Shown here: piece by piece, positions 1-7,227 of the stretch
How the letters are laid out: each line of letters starts with the position of its first letter
Numbering within the stretch: position 1 is the first letter of the stretch
NCBI GenBank assembly: GCA_946530475.1
Contig: CAMNAC010000003.1
Span: 1-36,594 of the forward strand
From: an uncultured Mycoplasmatota bacterium
GTDB lineage: Bacteria; Bacillota_I; Bacilli_A; RF39; UBA660
Length of the DNA stretch: 36,594 bases
Reading direction: 5' to 3'
The notes under the pieces: generated by a model
Told to the model about the DNA's origin: nothing
The model's database searches: none
What the model saw: only the letters and a program-made list of their open reading frames with translations
Made by a program: the position numbers and the translations under genes

Positions 1-178
1 TTTCTCTCATAGACTTTAATTCGATTGCTTTCGTAATTCCATAAGCAGAATCTTTGAAACTATTCTTTCTTGCATCGTTAATCACATTCATGATTAATGG
101 CGTTGCGATAATTGCGATCACTGCAAGTATTACTATGACTGCAAGTAACTCTATAAGTGTAAATCCTTTTTTCTTCAT
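1..178 (-). CDS. Type IV prepilin-like protein, N-terminal part (cut by window edge)
   Basis: Reading leftward from ATG at 178, the first 59 codons are open to the window edge. The protein begins with a short basic leader (MKKKG) and then the class III signal motif G|FTLIELL followed by a hydrophobic helix of about 20 residues. That is the N-methylation and cleavage site of type IV pilins, pseudopilins and ComG-like competence pilins, with Glu at mature position 5. After cleavage by a prepilin peptidase, such proteins are packed through this helix into a membrane-anchored fibre. An AGGGAT ribosome site precedes the ATG. The C-terminal domain lies outside the window, so its role (competence, adhesion or secretion) cannot be told. 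Two more prepilin genes occur at 26278-26646 and 29482-30942. Confidence 0.85.
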   Translation of the reverse strand, partial: MKKKGFTLIELLAVIVILAVIAIIATPLIMNVINDARKNSFKDSAYGITKAIELKSMRE

Positions 179-203
179 TTTATCCCTACTTTCTACTATT
201 TCA

Positions 204-232
204 ATCATAACATTTCTTTATGAAATAATCAA
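204..232 (-). promoter_or_regulatory. SigA-type promoter of the prepilin gene
   Basis: On the minus strand TTGATT (227-232) and TATGAT (204-209) are separated by 17 bases, about 25 bases before the ATG at 178. Good match to the housekeeping consensus. Confidence 0.65.
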
Positions 233-267
233 TGTATCTTTTTTTTGAAAACATTTTGTTTACAAAA

Positions 268-292
268 AAAATCAAGTGTGAAACTTGATTTT
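268..292 (-). terminator. Intrinsic terminator of trpS
   Basis: Stem ATCAAGT (271-277) and ACTTGAT (283-289), extended by A/T pairs, with a 5-base loop and a T-run on the minus strand. It begins at the trpS stop codon. Confidence 0.85.
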
Positions 293-1272
293 TATCTTAT
301 AACTCCCATTCTTTGTTTCATCAGATCATATTTTCCTTTCGCAAGAGTTCTTGATTTTTGAATTCCTTCATCTAATATTTGATCGAGTTCTTTTCCATTT
401 AGTAATTGTTGATACTTTTCTTGAATCTTCATAATATGTTCAGATGTAATAGATGCAACATATTTTTTAAAAGTTCCATATCCTTGTCCATCAAATTCTT
501 TTTCCAATTCTTCAATCGTTCTTCCTGTAATGGATGAAGCAATATTTAGTAAATTGGAAATTCCTGGTTTATGATCCATATCATATTTTATTTGATTATC
601 ACTATCGGTAGTAGCTCTCATAATTTTCTTTTCAATATCTTCTTTTGTGTCAAACATACTAATGACACCTTGTGGGTTTTCTTCTGATTTACTCATTTTT
701 TTAGTTGGATCTTTTAAATCCCTAATTTTTACTCCTGACTTACTAATCATTGGTTCTGGTAATACAAACGTATCTCCATATCTATGATTAAAACGTTCTG
801 CAATATCGCGTGCAAGTTCTACATGTTGTTTTTGATCAATTCCAACAGGGACATAATCAGCATCACAATATAGAATATCTGCAGCCATTAAAACTGGATA
901 AGTCAATAACCCAACTGAAAAATTACTGTGTTCTTTACTTTTTTCTTTAAATTGAATCATACGGGAAGCTTCGCCATATTGAGTCGTACATTCTAGCAAG
1001 TAAGACATAGCAGGAATATATTCATTTTCTGATTGTAAATAAATCGTATTTTTTTTCGGATCAATTCCACATGCAATATACATCGCGATAAACTTTTTTA
1101 AACGTTCATGAAGTTCTTTTGGATCTTGTGGAATGGTTAGGGCATGTAAATCCGCTACAAAAAGATAAGAATCATATTCTTCTTGCATAGAAACCATCTG
1201 TTTAATCGCTCCTATATAATTTCCTAATGTAAAATCTCCTGTAGGTTTAATTCCTGTTAATATTTTTTTCAT
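292..1272 (-). CDS. trpS: Tryptophan-tRNA ligase
   Basis: Cytosolic class I aminoacyl-tRNA synthetase that charges tRNA-Trp using tryptophan and ATP. The 326-residue length is normal for the bacterial enzyme. The HIGH-type signature region is GDFTLGNYIG near residues 12-21. The KMSKS loop is intact at residues 192-196. The active-site motif GIDQKQHVELARD near residues 144-156 is typical. Only about 46 bases separate the ATG from rny, holding a TATAAT at 1293-1298 and no room for the T-box leader that often controls trpS in Firmicutes, so regulation by uncharged tRNA at this locus looks absent. It lies downstream of rny on the same strand, with a terminator between them, and so probably forms its own unit. 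Confidence 0.97.
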   Translation of the reverse strand: MKKILTGIKPTGDFTLGNYIGAIKQMVSMQEEYDSYLFVADLHALTIPQDPKELHERLKKFIAMYIACGIDPKKNTIYLQSENEYIPAMSYLLECTTQYGEASRMIQFKEKSKEHSNFSVGLLTYPVLMAADILYCDADYVPVGIDQKQHVELARDIAERFNHRYGDTFVLPEPMISKSGVKIRDLKDPTKKMSKSEENPQGVISMFDTKEDIEKKIMRATTDSDNQIKYDMDHKPGISNLLNIASSITGRTIEELEKEFDGQGYGTFKKYVASITSEHIMKIQEKYQQLLNGKELDQILDEGIQKSRTLAKGKYDLMKQRMGVIR

Positions 1273-1312
1273 AGTATCACTCCGTCATAAACATTATACA
1301 CATTTTAAAAAA

Positions 1313-1335
1313 AAGAAGCAATTATTTTGCTTCTT
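1313..1335 (-). terminator. Intrinsic terminator of rny overlapping its stop
   Basis: Arms 1313-1321 and 1327-1335 form a 9-bp stem whose 5' arm on the minus strand encodes the last residues of RNase Y. The TAA stop is in the loop and a T-run follows. Confidence 0.85.
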
Positions 1336-2875
1336 CTGTTGCTCTTGTTTCACGTATAACGGTAACTTTAATCGTTCCTGGATATTGCAATTGATCTTCA
1401 ATTTTATTCTTGATATCACGTGCAATTTTATAACTTCCAAGATCATCTACTTCTTCAGGTTTTACAACAACACGAAGTTCTCTACCTGCTTGAACTGCAA
1501 ATGTCTTTTCAATTCCATCCATATCTTTTGCGATATTTTCCAAATCTTCTAATCGTTTGATATAGTTTTCTAAAGAATCATTACGTGCTCCAGGTCTTGA
1601 TGCAGAAAGAGTATCTGCGATTGCGACTAATTCTGCAATAATACTAGTTGGTGCAGTATCACCATGATGAGATTCAATTGTGTTAATCACAACTTCATTT
1701 TCATGATACTTATGTGCAATTTCACTACCTAAAGTAACGTGGCTACCTTCTACTTCATGATCAATTGATTTCCCAATATCATGGAATAATCCAGCTCTTT
1801 TCGCAAGCATTACATTTTCACCAATTTCACTTGCCATAAGTCCTGATAAGTGAGCAACTTCAATGGAATGTTGTAATACATTTTGTCCATAGCTTGTACG
1901 GAAATGTAGTTTTCCTAAGATTTCCATTAATTCAGGATCTACTTTTGTAAGTCCTAATTCGAAAAGTGCAGCTTCCCCATATTCACGAATTTTTACTTTC
2001 ATATCATTTGATACTTTTTCATAAACTTCTTCAATACGAGTTGGATGAATTCTTCCATCTTTAATTAATGTTTCAATTGTAACTCTTGCGATTTCTCTTC
2101 TTAGAGGATCAAAGCTTGATAATACAATTGCTTCTGGAGTATCATCAATAATTAAATCAACCCCTGTTACGGATTCTAATGTACGAATATTTCTTCCTTC
2201 TCTACCAATGATACGACCTTTCATTTCATCATTAGGAAGATTTACCACTGTAACAGTTTGTTCATTCGATACATCCGCAGCATATCGTTGCATAGAAGTC
2301 ATAAGCATTTCTTTTGCTTTTTTATCTACTTCTAATTTTGCTTCTTCTTCTCTTTCTTTAATCAGATTCGCAATTTCTAGGCTCATCATTTCTTCTACTT
2401 TTTGAAGAACCATTTCTTTTGCTTGTTTTTTTGAAAGCCCAGCGATTTTTTCTAATAAATCAATCTGTTCTTTCTTAATTTCTTCCACTTTACCTTGTTC
2501 TTCTTGGATACTTTTTTGTTTTTCAATTAAACTGTTTTCTTTTTCTTCTAGCATTTGTTCACGGTTTTGAAGAGTTTGATCCCTACGATCCATATTTCCT
2601 TCACGAACAAGTAATCTTTCTTCTGCTTCTTTAATTTCTGCTTTTCGTTCTTTAACCTCTTTATCCGTTTCCATTTTTAATTTATGAGCTTCTTCTTTTG
2701 CTTCTAATAAATAATCTCTTTTAGCTTTTTCGCCATCTTTTCTTGCTTTTTCAAGCATTTTTTCAATTTTTTTAGAAGTATTGGATTCTCTCATGTAATT
2801 AAATACAAATACTATTATTGCGCCTATAAAAAGTCCAATGAGTACCAATAAAATGGAGAGTGCGATATTATTCAT
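1322..2875 (-). CDS. rny: Ribonuclease Y (membrane-anchored endoribonuclease)
   Basis: RNase Y starts mRNA decay in Firmicutes from the inner face of the membrane. The 517-residue protein has every expected part in order: an N-terminal membrane helix (about residues 4-27), a long charged coiled coil (about 30-195), a KH RNA-binding domain with [11 protein letters not shown] (220-230), and an HD phosphohydrolase domain with the metal-binding His-Asp pair at 365-366 inside LFHDIGKS. Length matches the Bacillus protein. AGGAGG-like ribosome site GGAGGAAAG precedes the ATG. It lies directly after recA, as in Bacillus, but has its own promoter and terminator. Confidence 0.97.
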   Translation of the reverse strand: MNNIALSILLVLIGLFIGAIIVFVFNYMRESNTSKKIEKMLEKARKDGEKAKRDYLLEAKEEAHKLKMETDKEVKERKAEIKEAEERLLVREGNMDRRDQTLQNREQMLEEKENSLIEKQKSIQEEQGKVEEIKKEQIDLLEKIAGLSKKQAKEMVLQKVEEMMSLEIANLIKEREEEAKLEVDKKAKEMLMTSMQRYAADVSNEQTVTVVNLPNDEMKGRIIGREGRNIRTLESVTGVDLIIDDTPEAIVLSSFDPLRREIARVTIETLIKDGRIHPTRIEEVYEKVSNDMKVKIREYGEAALFELGLTKVDPELMEILGKLHFRTSYGQNVLQHSIEVAHLSGLMASEIGENVMLAKRAGLFHDIGKSIDHEVEGSHVTLGSEIAHKYHENEVVINTIESHHGDTAPTSIIAELVAIADTLSASRPGARNDSLENYIKRLEDLENIAKDMDGIEKTFAVQAGRELRVVVKPEEVDDLGSYKIARDIKNKIEDQLQYPGTIKVTVIRETRATEEAK

Positions 2876-2931
2876 TTCTTTCCTCCATTTTCTAAATAAT
2901 AATTTTCAAGTGAATTTCTCACTCTAAAATT

Positions 2932-2960
2932 ATTTTACCGTTTATAAGAAAATAAGTCAA
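2932..2960 (-). promoter_or_regulatory. SigA-type promoter of rny
   Basis: TTGACT (2955-2960) and TAAAAT (2932-2937) on the minus strand with a 17-base spacer, just downstream of the recA terminator. Confidence 0.7.
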
Positions 2961-2965
2961 GGAAG

Positions 2966-2985
2966 AAAAAAAAGCCCAATGGCTT
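2966..2985 (-). terminator. Intrinsic terminator of recA
   Basis: Stem AAGCC (2972-2976) with GGCTT (2981-2985), a 4-base loop and a run of T on the minus strand, 2 bases after the recA stop. Confidence 0.85.
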
Positions 2986-2986
2986 C

Positions 2987-3991
2987 TTACTTTTCTTCTT
3001 CAGCAATCCCATAATGGATACGGACTTTCTTTTCCAACTCTTCTTTTAGTTCTGGATTCTTTTTTAAAAGTTCTTTGACATTTTCTTTTCCTTGCCCAAT
3101 TTTTTCTCCATTATAGGAATACCAAGCTCCACTTTTTTCCAAAATACCAGCTTCACTTGCAAGATCTACAATTTCTCCTTCAACAGAAACACCTTGTCCA
3201 TACATAATATCCACAGAACATGTTTTAAATGGAGGTGCCATTTTATTTTTAACAACTTTAATATTTGTTTTATTTCCAGTAATATCCGTTCCTGCTTTAA
3301 TTTGTTCAGAACGTCTAATTTCAAGCCTTACAGAAGCATAAAACTTAAGTGCTCTTCCACCTGGAGTCGTTTCCGGATTTCCAAACATAACACCTACTTT
3401 TTCGCGTAATTGATTGATAAAAATACAAATTGTATTGGTTTTATTAATAACACCTGATAATTTACGAAGGGCTTGACTCATAAGTCTTGCTTGAAGACCT
3501 ACATGAGAATCTCCCATTTCTCCCTCAATTTCTGCTTGTGGAACTAAAGCAGCAACAGAGTCAATAACTACAATACTAATCGCTCCACTGCGAACAAGTG
3601 CCTCACAAATTTCTAGTGCTTGTTCTCCATTATCTGGTTGAGATAGTAATAATTCATCTGTATTGACACCTAAATTTGCAGCATATTTTGGATCTAAAGA
3701 ATGTTCTGCATCGATAAATGCAGCTCTTCCTCCTCTTTTTTGTGCTTCCGCAATCGCATGTAAAGCAAATGTTGTTTTTCCACTTGACTCAGGTCCATAT
3801 ATTTCTATAATTCTCCCCTTTGGGTAACCTCCAATACCAAGTGCGATATCAAGTGATAAGGAACCACTTGGAATTACATCAATTTTTGTATGTTCTTGTT
3901 CTCCTAATTTCATAACAGCGCCTTTCCCGAATTGCTTTTCAATATCGGCAAGCACTTGTTCTAATGTTTTATCTCCAGTTGATTTAACCAT
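2987..3991 (-). CDS. recA: Recombinase RecA
   Basis: RecA forms ATP-dependent filaments on single-stranded DNA, carries out strand exchange in homologous recombination and stimulates LexA self-cleavage. The 334-residue sequence carries Walker A GPESSGKT at 66-73, the Walker B segment [12 protein letters not shown], and the loop 1 and loop 2 region [20 protein letters not shown]. The C-terminal tail is acidic and lysine-rich as usual. AAGGAGGAAATAAA before the ATG supports the start. It lies between pgsA and rny as in Bacillus, but cinA, which usually sits between pgsA and recA, is absent. A LexA box just upstream of its promoter indicates SOS control. Confidence 0.98.
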   Translation of the reverse strand: MVKSTGDKTLEQVLADIEKQFGKGAVMKLGEQEHTKIDVIPSGSLSLDIALGIGGYPKGRIIEIYGPESSGKTTFALHAIAEAQKRGGRAAFIDAEHSLDPKYAANLGVNTDELLLSQPDNGEQALEICEALVRSGAISIVVIDSVAALVPQAEIEGEMGDSHVGLQARLMSQALRKLSGVINKTNTICIFINQLREKVGVMFGNPETTPGGRALKFYASVRLEIRRSEQIKAGTDITGNKTNIKVVKNKMAPPFKTCSVDIMYGQGVSVEGEIVDLASEAGILEKSGAWYSYNGEKIGQGKENVKELLKKNPELKEELEKKVRIHYGIAEEEK

Positions 3992-4021
3992 TTTATTTCC
4001 TCCTTAATGTCTTACAAATCT

Positions 4022-4050
4022 ATTTTATAATAGTTTTTTTTCAATGTCAA
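4022..4050 (-). promoter_or_regulatory. SigA promoter of recA
   Basis: Perfect TTGACA (4045-4050) and TAAAAT (4022-4027) on the minus strand with a 17-base spacer, about 30 bases before the recA ATG. Confidence 0.85.
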
Positions 4051-4058
4051 GCATTTTA

Positions 4059-4072
4059 CGAACATTTGTTCA
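4059..4072. promoter_or_regulatory. LexA (SOS) operator upstream of recA
   Basis: CGAACATTTGTTCA matches the Gram-positive LexA/DinR box (CGAAC-N4-GTTCG type) with only small departures at the right end. It sits 8 bases upstream of the recA -35 element, a position suited to repression. lexA is not in this window. Confidence 0.8.
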
Positions 4073-4128
4073 TTTTCCTAATATTCCCTTCTATTTATAA
4101 TATAAAAGGCGCTTTTTTGATTTCCTAC

Positions 4129-4153
4129 AAAAAAAAGGAATTTATTTTTCCTT
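4129..4153 (-). terminator. Intrinsic terminator of pgsA overlapping its stop
   Basis: Stem AAGGAA (4135-4140) and TTCCTT (4148-4153) around the pgsA TAA, followed by eight T on the minus strand. Confidence 0.75.
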
Positions 4154-4747
4154 CTTTGCTTTTAAAACTACTTTCTTTGTTAAATCATAATATTGTACTG
4201 CAGAGATAATACTTAAAACTGCAGATACAATTAATAAGAAATCAGAAACTTTCAAATTCCATAATTCAAATGGTAAATTATAAAAAAGTGTAAGACCAAT
4301 TCCAGTCATAAGACAGGCAGTTTTAATTTTACCACTCTTAATGGAAGCGATTACCACCCCATGGCTTGCAGCTGACATTTTAAATGCATCGACTGCAATA
4401 TCTCTCACAATTACTACAACTGCGATAATAGGTTTGATAAAACCAGCTCCAGATAAAATGATGAGCATCGAATCTACCAATACTTTATCTGCTATTGCAT
4501 CTAACATTTTTCCGTAGTCTGTTACTTGATTATTTTTTCTCGCTAGATATCCATCAAAAAAATCTGTGATAGAAGCAATTACAAATAAGACACCTGCAAT
4601 AATATATTTTAAATTGATAACAATTGCTTCATTAATGAATAATCTTGGAATATCAATTCCCATTGCATCAAAAGGAAACAAAAGTAAAAAGATAATTAAA
4701 ACAGATAGCCCTATACGAAAAACGGTTAGCTTTGTCGGAAAATTCAT
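4142..4747 (-). CDS. pgsA: CDP-diacylglycerol--glycerol-3-phosphate 3-phosphatidyltransferase
   Basis: Integral membrane enzyme making phosphatidylglycerol phosphate from CDP-diacylglycerol and glycerol-3-phosphate, the committed step to phosphatidylglycerol and cardiolipin. The CDP-alcohol phosphotransferase signature D-x2-DG-x2-AR-x8-G-x3-D-x3-D is complete: D62, D65-G66, A69-R70, G79, D83, D87. Several hydrophobic segments surround it and the 201-residue length fits the family. It starts 14 bases after the rodZ stop, so the two are probably co-transcribed, as in Bacillus (ymfM-pgsA). Confidence 0.95.
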   Translation of the reverse strand: MNFPTKLTVFRIGLSVLIIFLLLFPFDAMGIDIPRLFINEAIVINLKYIIAGVLFVIASITDFFDGYLARKNNQVTDYGKMLDAIADKVLVDSMLIILSGAGFIKPIIAVVVIVRDIAVDAFKMSAASHGVVIASIKSGKIKTACLMTGIGLTLFYNLPFELWNLKVSDFLLIVSAVLSIISAVQYYDLTKKVVLKAKKEK

Positions 4748-4761
4748 ATTCTCACCTTACT

Positions 4762-5238
4762 TTACAATACATTTTCTATTTTTTCTGGTTCTTTATTTGT
4801 TCCATTGATTGCTTGATAAATAAAAAAGCTTCCTACTCCAATTATCAAGAGTATCAAAAGTGTAATCATAATCTTTGTAAATAAAGATTTTTCCTTTCTC
4901 TCTACCGTATAAGGAGAATGGATTCTTTTTTCTTCTTTTTCTTCTTTTAGAGAAGCATTTTTTTTCGCTTTTTTAATATCATCAATAGATATCTTAGAAG
5001 TATAGTCAAACAAGTATTCATTGAACTCATCTACCATATCTTCATAATCTAATCCCAAATATTTGGCATAATCACGAATAAAATACTTTAAATAAAAAAC
5101 ATCTTTAAATACTTCCATATTTCCAGATTCTATATTTTCAATTTGAGAAGGTCTCATTTTTAGATCTTCAGCAGCTTCCTCAATGGAAATTCCTATAGAC
5201 TCTCTGGTTTCTTTCAGACGTTCTCCAATTTCTTTCAT
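4762..5238 (-). CDS. rodZ: RodZ-like membrane protein with helix-turn-helix domain (short form)
   Basis: 158 residues. The N-terminus is a HTH_25-type helix-turn-helix (about residues 4-70, beginning IGERLKETRESIGISIEEAAEDL), followed by a basic linker and a single membrane helix near 125-147. This is the architecture of RodZ/YmfM, which links MreB filaments to the elongation machinery. Only about ten residues follow the membrane helix, so the extracellular domain of longer RodZ proteins is missing. Position directly before pgsA is the Bacillus arrangement and supports the call. The start lies some 25 bases after the 3' end of rnpB. Confidence 0.8.
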   Translation of the reverse strand: MKEIGERLKETRESIGISIEEAAEDLKMRPSQIENIESGNMEVFKDVFYLKYFIRDYAKYLGLDYEDMVDEFNEYLFDYTSKISIDDIKKAKKNASLKEEKEEKRIHSPYTVERKEKSLFTKIMITLLILLIIGVGSFFIYQAINGTNKEPEKIENVL

Positions 5239-5263
5239 GGAGCACCTACTCTCTTAAAAAAAT

Positions 5264-5622
5264 AAATAATACTTTATAAGCCATGTTCTGTTCCTATTTC
5301 TAGGCGACAAACATTTATCTATCAATTACTTGATCCCAAAAGAAAATTCAGTTCTTTTCTTTCAAGCTCCCCTACCAAAATTTGGGTTTCTCACTCGTGG
5401 GGTTTACCGCGTTCCACTCTTTTCCTTTCGAAAAAGAATCGTCACTATGGCACTTTTATACCTAGTTTGACCATGGTTTCCTTTAGGTCATTTCGGAGCC
5501 GTTAGCTTACGCTACCAAAGGTTATTTTTTCCCTTTGCACGAACACTACAATCGTCGCAGATTGTGTGAGCATGGACTTTCCTCTATATTACAAGAATAT
5601 AGCGTTTGTCAAAGTATTATTT
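5264..5622 (-). ncRNA. rnpB: RNase P RNA, Bacillus (type B) class
   Basis: Catalytic RNA that matures the 5' ends of tRNAs. On the minus strand the conserved GAGGAAAGTCCATGCTC lies at 5566-5583. The core block AGTGGAACGCGGTAAACCCC near 5400-5420 and AAACCCAAATTTTGGTAGGGG near 5370-5392 are almost identical to the Bacillus RNA, and the 3' side has GAACAGAACATGGCTTA. Helix P2 pairs GACAAAC (5604-5610) with GTTTGTC (5306-5312). Helix P1 pairs 5611-5621 with 5265-5275. The ends are set from P1 and may be off by a few bases. It directly follows gpsB, as in Bacillus, with its 5' strand touching the gpsB stop codon. Confidence 0.95.
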
Positions 5623-5944
5623 AATCTTTTCCATATATAATTTTTTCTAAATTTGATAAACGACGTAATACATCTGCACTACTAGATTCATTTCCTGTAC
5701 TATCTTTTAAAATTTCTAATTTTGTTCTAAGACTTCGAATCTCTTGTTTTAATTTCATATTTTCTTCAATTAAATCTTTTTTATCTTGTTCTTCTTCATT
5801 TAATATTTTAGAAAATTCTTCATAATCGCGAATAATAATATCTAAGAATTTATCTACTTCTTGTGGTCGATATCCTCTTGTGTCAATTTTAAATTCCTTT
5901 TCTAAAATATCCTTTGTTGTTAAAGTGATTCTTTCTTGGTACAT
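5621..5944 (-). CDS. gpsB: Cell-division regulator GpsB (DivIVA family)
   Basis: 107-residue coiled-coil protein. The DivIVA N-terminal lipid-binding and dimerisation domain is clear: LTTKDILEKEFKIDTRGY followed by PQEVDKFLDIIIRDYEEF (about residues 7-44). A coiled coil and a short C-terminal segment follow. GpsB moves class A penicillin-binding proteins between the side wall and septum; the PBP at 17147-20050 is a candidate partner. The ribosome site is GGGGGTGG just before the ATG. Upstream are TTGACA and a weaker GAGAAT 17 bases apart. It abuts rnpB, as in Bacillus. Confidence 0.93.
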   Translation of the reverse strand: MYQERITLTTKDILEKEFKIDTRGYRPQEVDKFLDIIIRDYEEFSKILNEEEQDKKDLIEENMKLKQEIRSLRTKLEILKDSTGNESSSADVLRRLSNLEKIIYGKD

Positions 5945-6021
5945 ATTTCCACCCCCGTATTACTATCTCTATTCTCTCAAAAAAAGATAGTTTTGTCAAT
6001 CGAAGGGTGCCCATAGAAAAA

Positions 6022-6054
6022 GACTACTTTTTTCTTTCTATGAAGCAAGTAGTC
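6022..6054 (-). terminator. Intrinsic terminator after the 32-codon small ORF
   Basis: Arms GACTACTT (6022-6029) and AAGTAGTC (6047-6054) with a T-run on the minus strand. The 5' arm and loop are the last codons of the small ORF. Confidence 0.75.
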
Positions 6055-6122
6055 AGTTTTATCAAACGAACATCCTGAATCATATCATCAAATATTTTAT
6101 TTACGTGATGATAGTCATTCAT
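6024..6122 (-). CDS. Small protein of 32 residues with a Spo0A-type box upstream
   Basis: The ATG at 6122 follows AGAGGTGATTAT, a sound ribosome site, and 32 codons run to a TAG at 6024. The peptide starts MNDYHHVNKIFDD and ends in a basic IERKK tail. It has no signal peptide and no clear membrane segment. No family is recognised. Three things argue that it is a real transcription unit: the ribosome site, a terminator overlapping its 3' end, and a perfect 0A-box 52 bases upstream with a TAATAT -10 candidate at 6149-6154. It lies between gpsB and an unknown gene. It could be an early-sporulation small protein, but that is inference. Confidence 0.5.
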   Translation of the reverse strand: MNDYHHVNKIFDDMIQDVRLIKLTTCFIERKK

Positions 6123-6173
6123 ATAATCACCTCTATCATCACTGTACCATATTAATTAATTGATTTCTTTTCA

Positions 6174-6182
6174 TTCGACAAA
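6174..6182 (-). promoter_or_regulatory. Spo0A box upstream of the 32-codon ORF
   Basis: Minus strand reads TTTGTCGAA, an exact match to the 0A-box TTTGTCRAA. It lies 19 bases upstream of the TAATAT -10 candidate. A second exact TTTGTCGAA occurs before the histidine kinase gene at nearly the same distance from its -10. Confidence 0.5.
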
Positions 6183-6197
6183 ACTAGAAAAAATATG

Positions 6198-6908
6198 TTA
6201 TTGAATTTTCTTTTTTAATATTGGTTCTACTTCTTCTTTTTCATACAATTGATTTTTTAAATCTTCTCCTAATAATAAAATATTAAATGATTTATCCTTT
6301 ATTCGATTATAAATTCGAGCTTCTTTTGAAAGAGGATGATTTAAAGACTTTAAGTAATCACTTTTTGAAAATGATCTTCCTTTATATTGGATATCATAAA
6401 TAGAAGTTCCTAAGAAATAAATTTTTAAATCTTGGTCAACAATTACTTCTTTTATCATATCTTTTAGATCAAGTTCTTCAATTGCTTCCTTTAAAGAAGA
6501 TGAATGAATTTGTTTTTCTTTTTGTAACATACTTACTCTCTTTATCAAATCATCTAATTTGATAAAATATTTTGAACGAATCATCTCTTCATTCGCACAA
6601 ACAAAATCAAACTTTTTTTGTTCTTCTTTCGTTAAATTACGACTCATATCTAAAAAGCATAAGTTTTTTTCCTCCATAGAATAAAAAACACATCCTACTT
6701 GGATATCTGTAAACAGATTAAAAAACATTACCATATAGTCATCAATCAATTCAATTTCAGTGTTTGATTTAATATAACTTTTTTCATTTTTCAAACAATG
6801 AGATAACCAATTAATCTCTTCCATGTCTTTTGCAGGTAAAACTCTTGATACTTTTAGATTTTCATCGCGAAAATAATATCCATATTTTAAAAACTCTCTT
6901 TCCGTCAT
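6198..6908 (-). CDS. Hypothetical cytoplasmic protein
   Basis: 236 residues, with no signal peptide or membrane helix seen and a mixed alpha/beta look; family not recognised. It is rich in charged residues and has a lysine-rich C-terminus (EPILKKKIQ). The start is well supported: TAGGAGGGAACT before the ATG and an excellent promoter, TTGAAT (6995-7000), 17 bases, TATAAT (6972-6977), giving a leader of about 55 bases. No terminator is seen at its end, so transcription may continue into the 32-codon ORF. It lies next to tRNA-Cys, transcribed the other way. Likely lineage-specific. Confidence 0.8.
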   Translation of the reverse strand: MTEREFLKYGYYFRDENLKVSRVLPAKDMEEINWLSHCLKNEKSYIKSNTEIELIDDYMVMFFNLFTDIQVGCVFYSMEEKNLCFLDMSRNLTKEEQKKFDFVCANEEMIRSKYFIKLDDLIKRVSMLQKEKQIHSSSLKEAIEELDLKDMIKEVIVDQDLKIYFLGTSIYDIQYKGRSFSKSDYLKSLNHPLSKEARIYNRIKDKSFNILLLGEDLKNQLYEKEEVEPILKKKIQ

Positions 6909-6971
6909 AGTTCCCTCCTACTCTATTGTATTCACATTTGGAACATTTTATGTGGAAACAAAAGTGGGTTT

Positions 6972-7000
6972 ATTATAGCACATTTTGAATAGAGATTCAA
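6972..7000 (-). promoter_or_regulatory. SigA promoter of the hypothetical gene 6198-6908
   Basis: TTGAAT, 17-base spacer, TATAAT preceded by TGC (extended -10) on the minus strand. Confidence 0.75.
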
Positions 7001-7031
7001 CTATCTTTTTTTAAAAAAAGCATAAAATAAA

Positions 7032-7060
7032 TTGACAGTTACTCACTTTTCGTGTAGAAT
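7032..7060 (+). promoter_or_regulatory. SigA promoter of tRNA-Cys
   Basis: TTGACA (7032-7037), 17 bases, TAGAAT (7055-7060), with a likely start about 12 bases before the mature tRNA. Confidence 0.85.
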
Positions 7061-7078
7061 GAAATTGTGTCAAAAGAT

Positions 7079-7152
7079 GGGCTCGTAGCCAAGTGGTAAG
7101 GCACGGGACTGCAACTCCCTGAGCGCTGGTTCAAATCCGGTCGGGCCCTCCA
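7079..7152 (+). tRNA. tRNA-Cys(GCA)
   Basis: 74-nt cloverleaf. The acceptor stem GGGCTCG pairs with CGGGCCC (one U-G pair), the discriminator is U, and CCA is encoded. The anticodon loop CTGCAAC gives anticodon GCA. The T-loop is TTCAAAT and the D-arm AGCCAAGTGGTAAGGC. It is a single-gene unit with its own promoter and terminator. Confidence 0.97.
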
Positions 7153-7164
7153 AATTGATTTTAT

Positions 7165-7190
7165 GCGAACTTTTATAGTTCGTTTTTTTT
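7165..7190 (+). terminator. Intrinsic terminator of tRNA-Cys
   Basis: GCGAAC (7165-7170) pairs with GTTCGT (7178-7183), 7-base loop, followed by eight T. Confidence 0.85.
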
Positions 7191-7198
7191 ATTCCATA

Positions 7199-7227
7199 AA
7201 AAAAGTATCAATGATTGATACTTTTTA
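7199..7227 (-). terminator. Terminator of the membrane protein gene 7225-8652
   Basis: 11-bp stem, 7201-7211 with 7215-7225, and T-rich flanks on both strands. It overlaps the TAA stop and may also act as a second stop for the plus-strand tRNA transcript. Confidence 0.8.

Noticed and set aside
54-248. 64-codon plus-strand reading frame
   Set aside because: It is the antisense of the prepilin gene and its promoter, with no ribosome site.
1273-1321. T-box leader before trpS
   Set aside because: Only 46 bases separate rny from trpS; there is no room for the specifier stem or antiterminator and no T-box sequence.
5605-5613. Exact Spo0A box TTTGTCAAA
   Set aside because: It lies in helices P1/P2 of RNase P RNA and is explained by RNA pairing; one or two such matches are expected by chance in DNA this AT-rich.
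5991-5999. Spo0A-like TTTGTCAAT before gpsB
   Set aside because: It is the complement of the TTGACA -35 element itself, so the match carries no extra information.
7165-7183. CGAAC...GTTCG as a second LexA box
   Set aside because: The half-sites are 7 bases apart instead of 4, and the sequence is the tRNA-Cys terminator followed by T-run.
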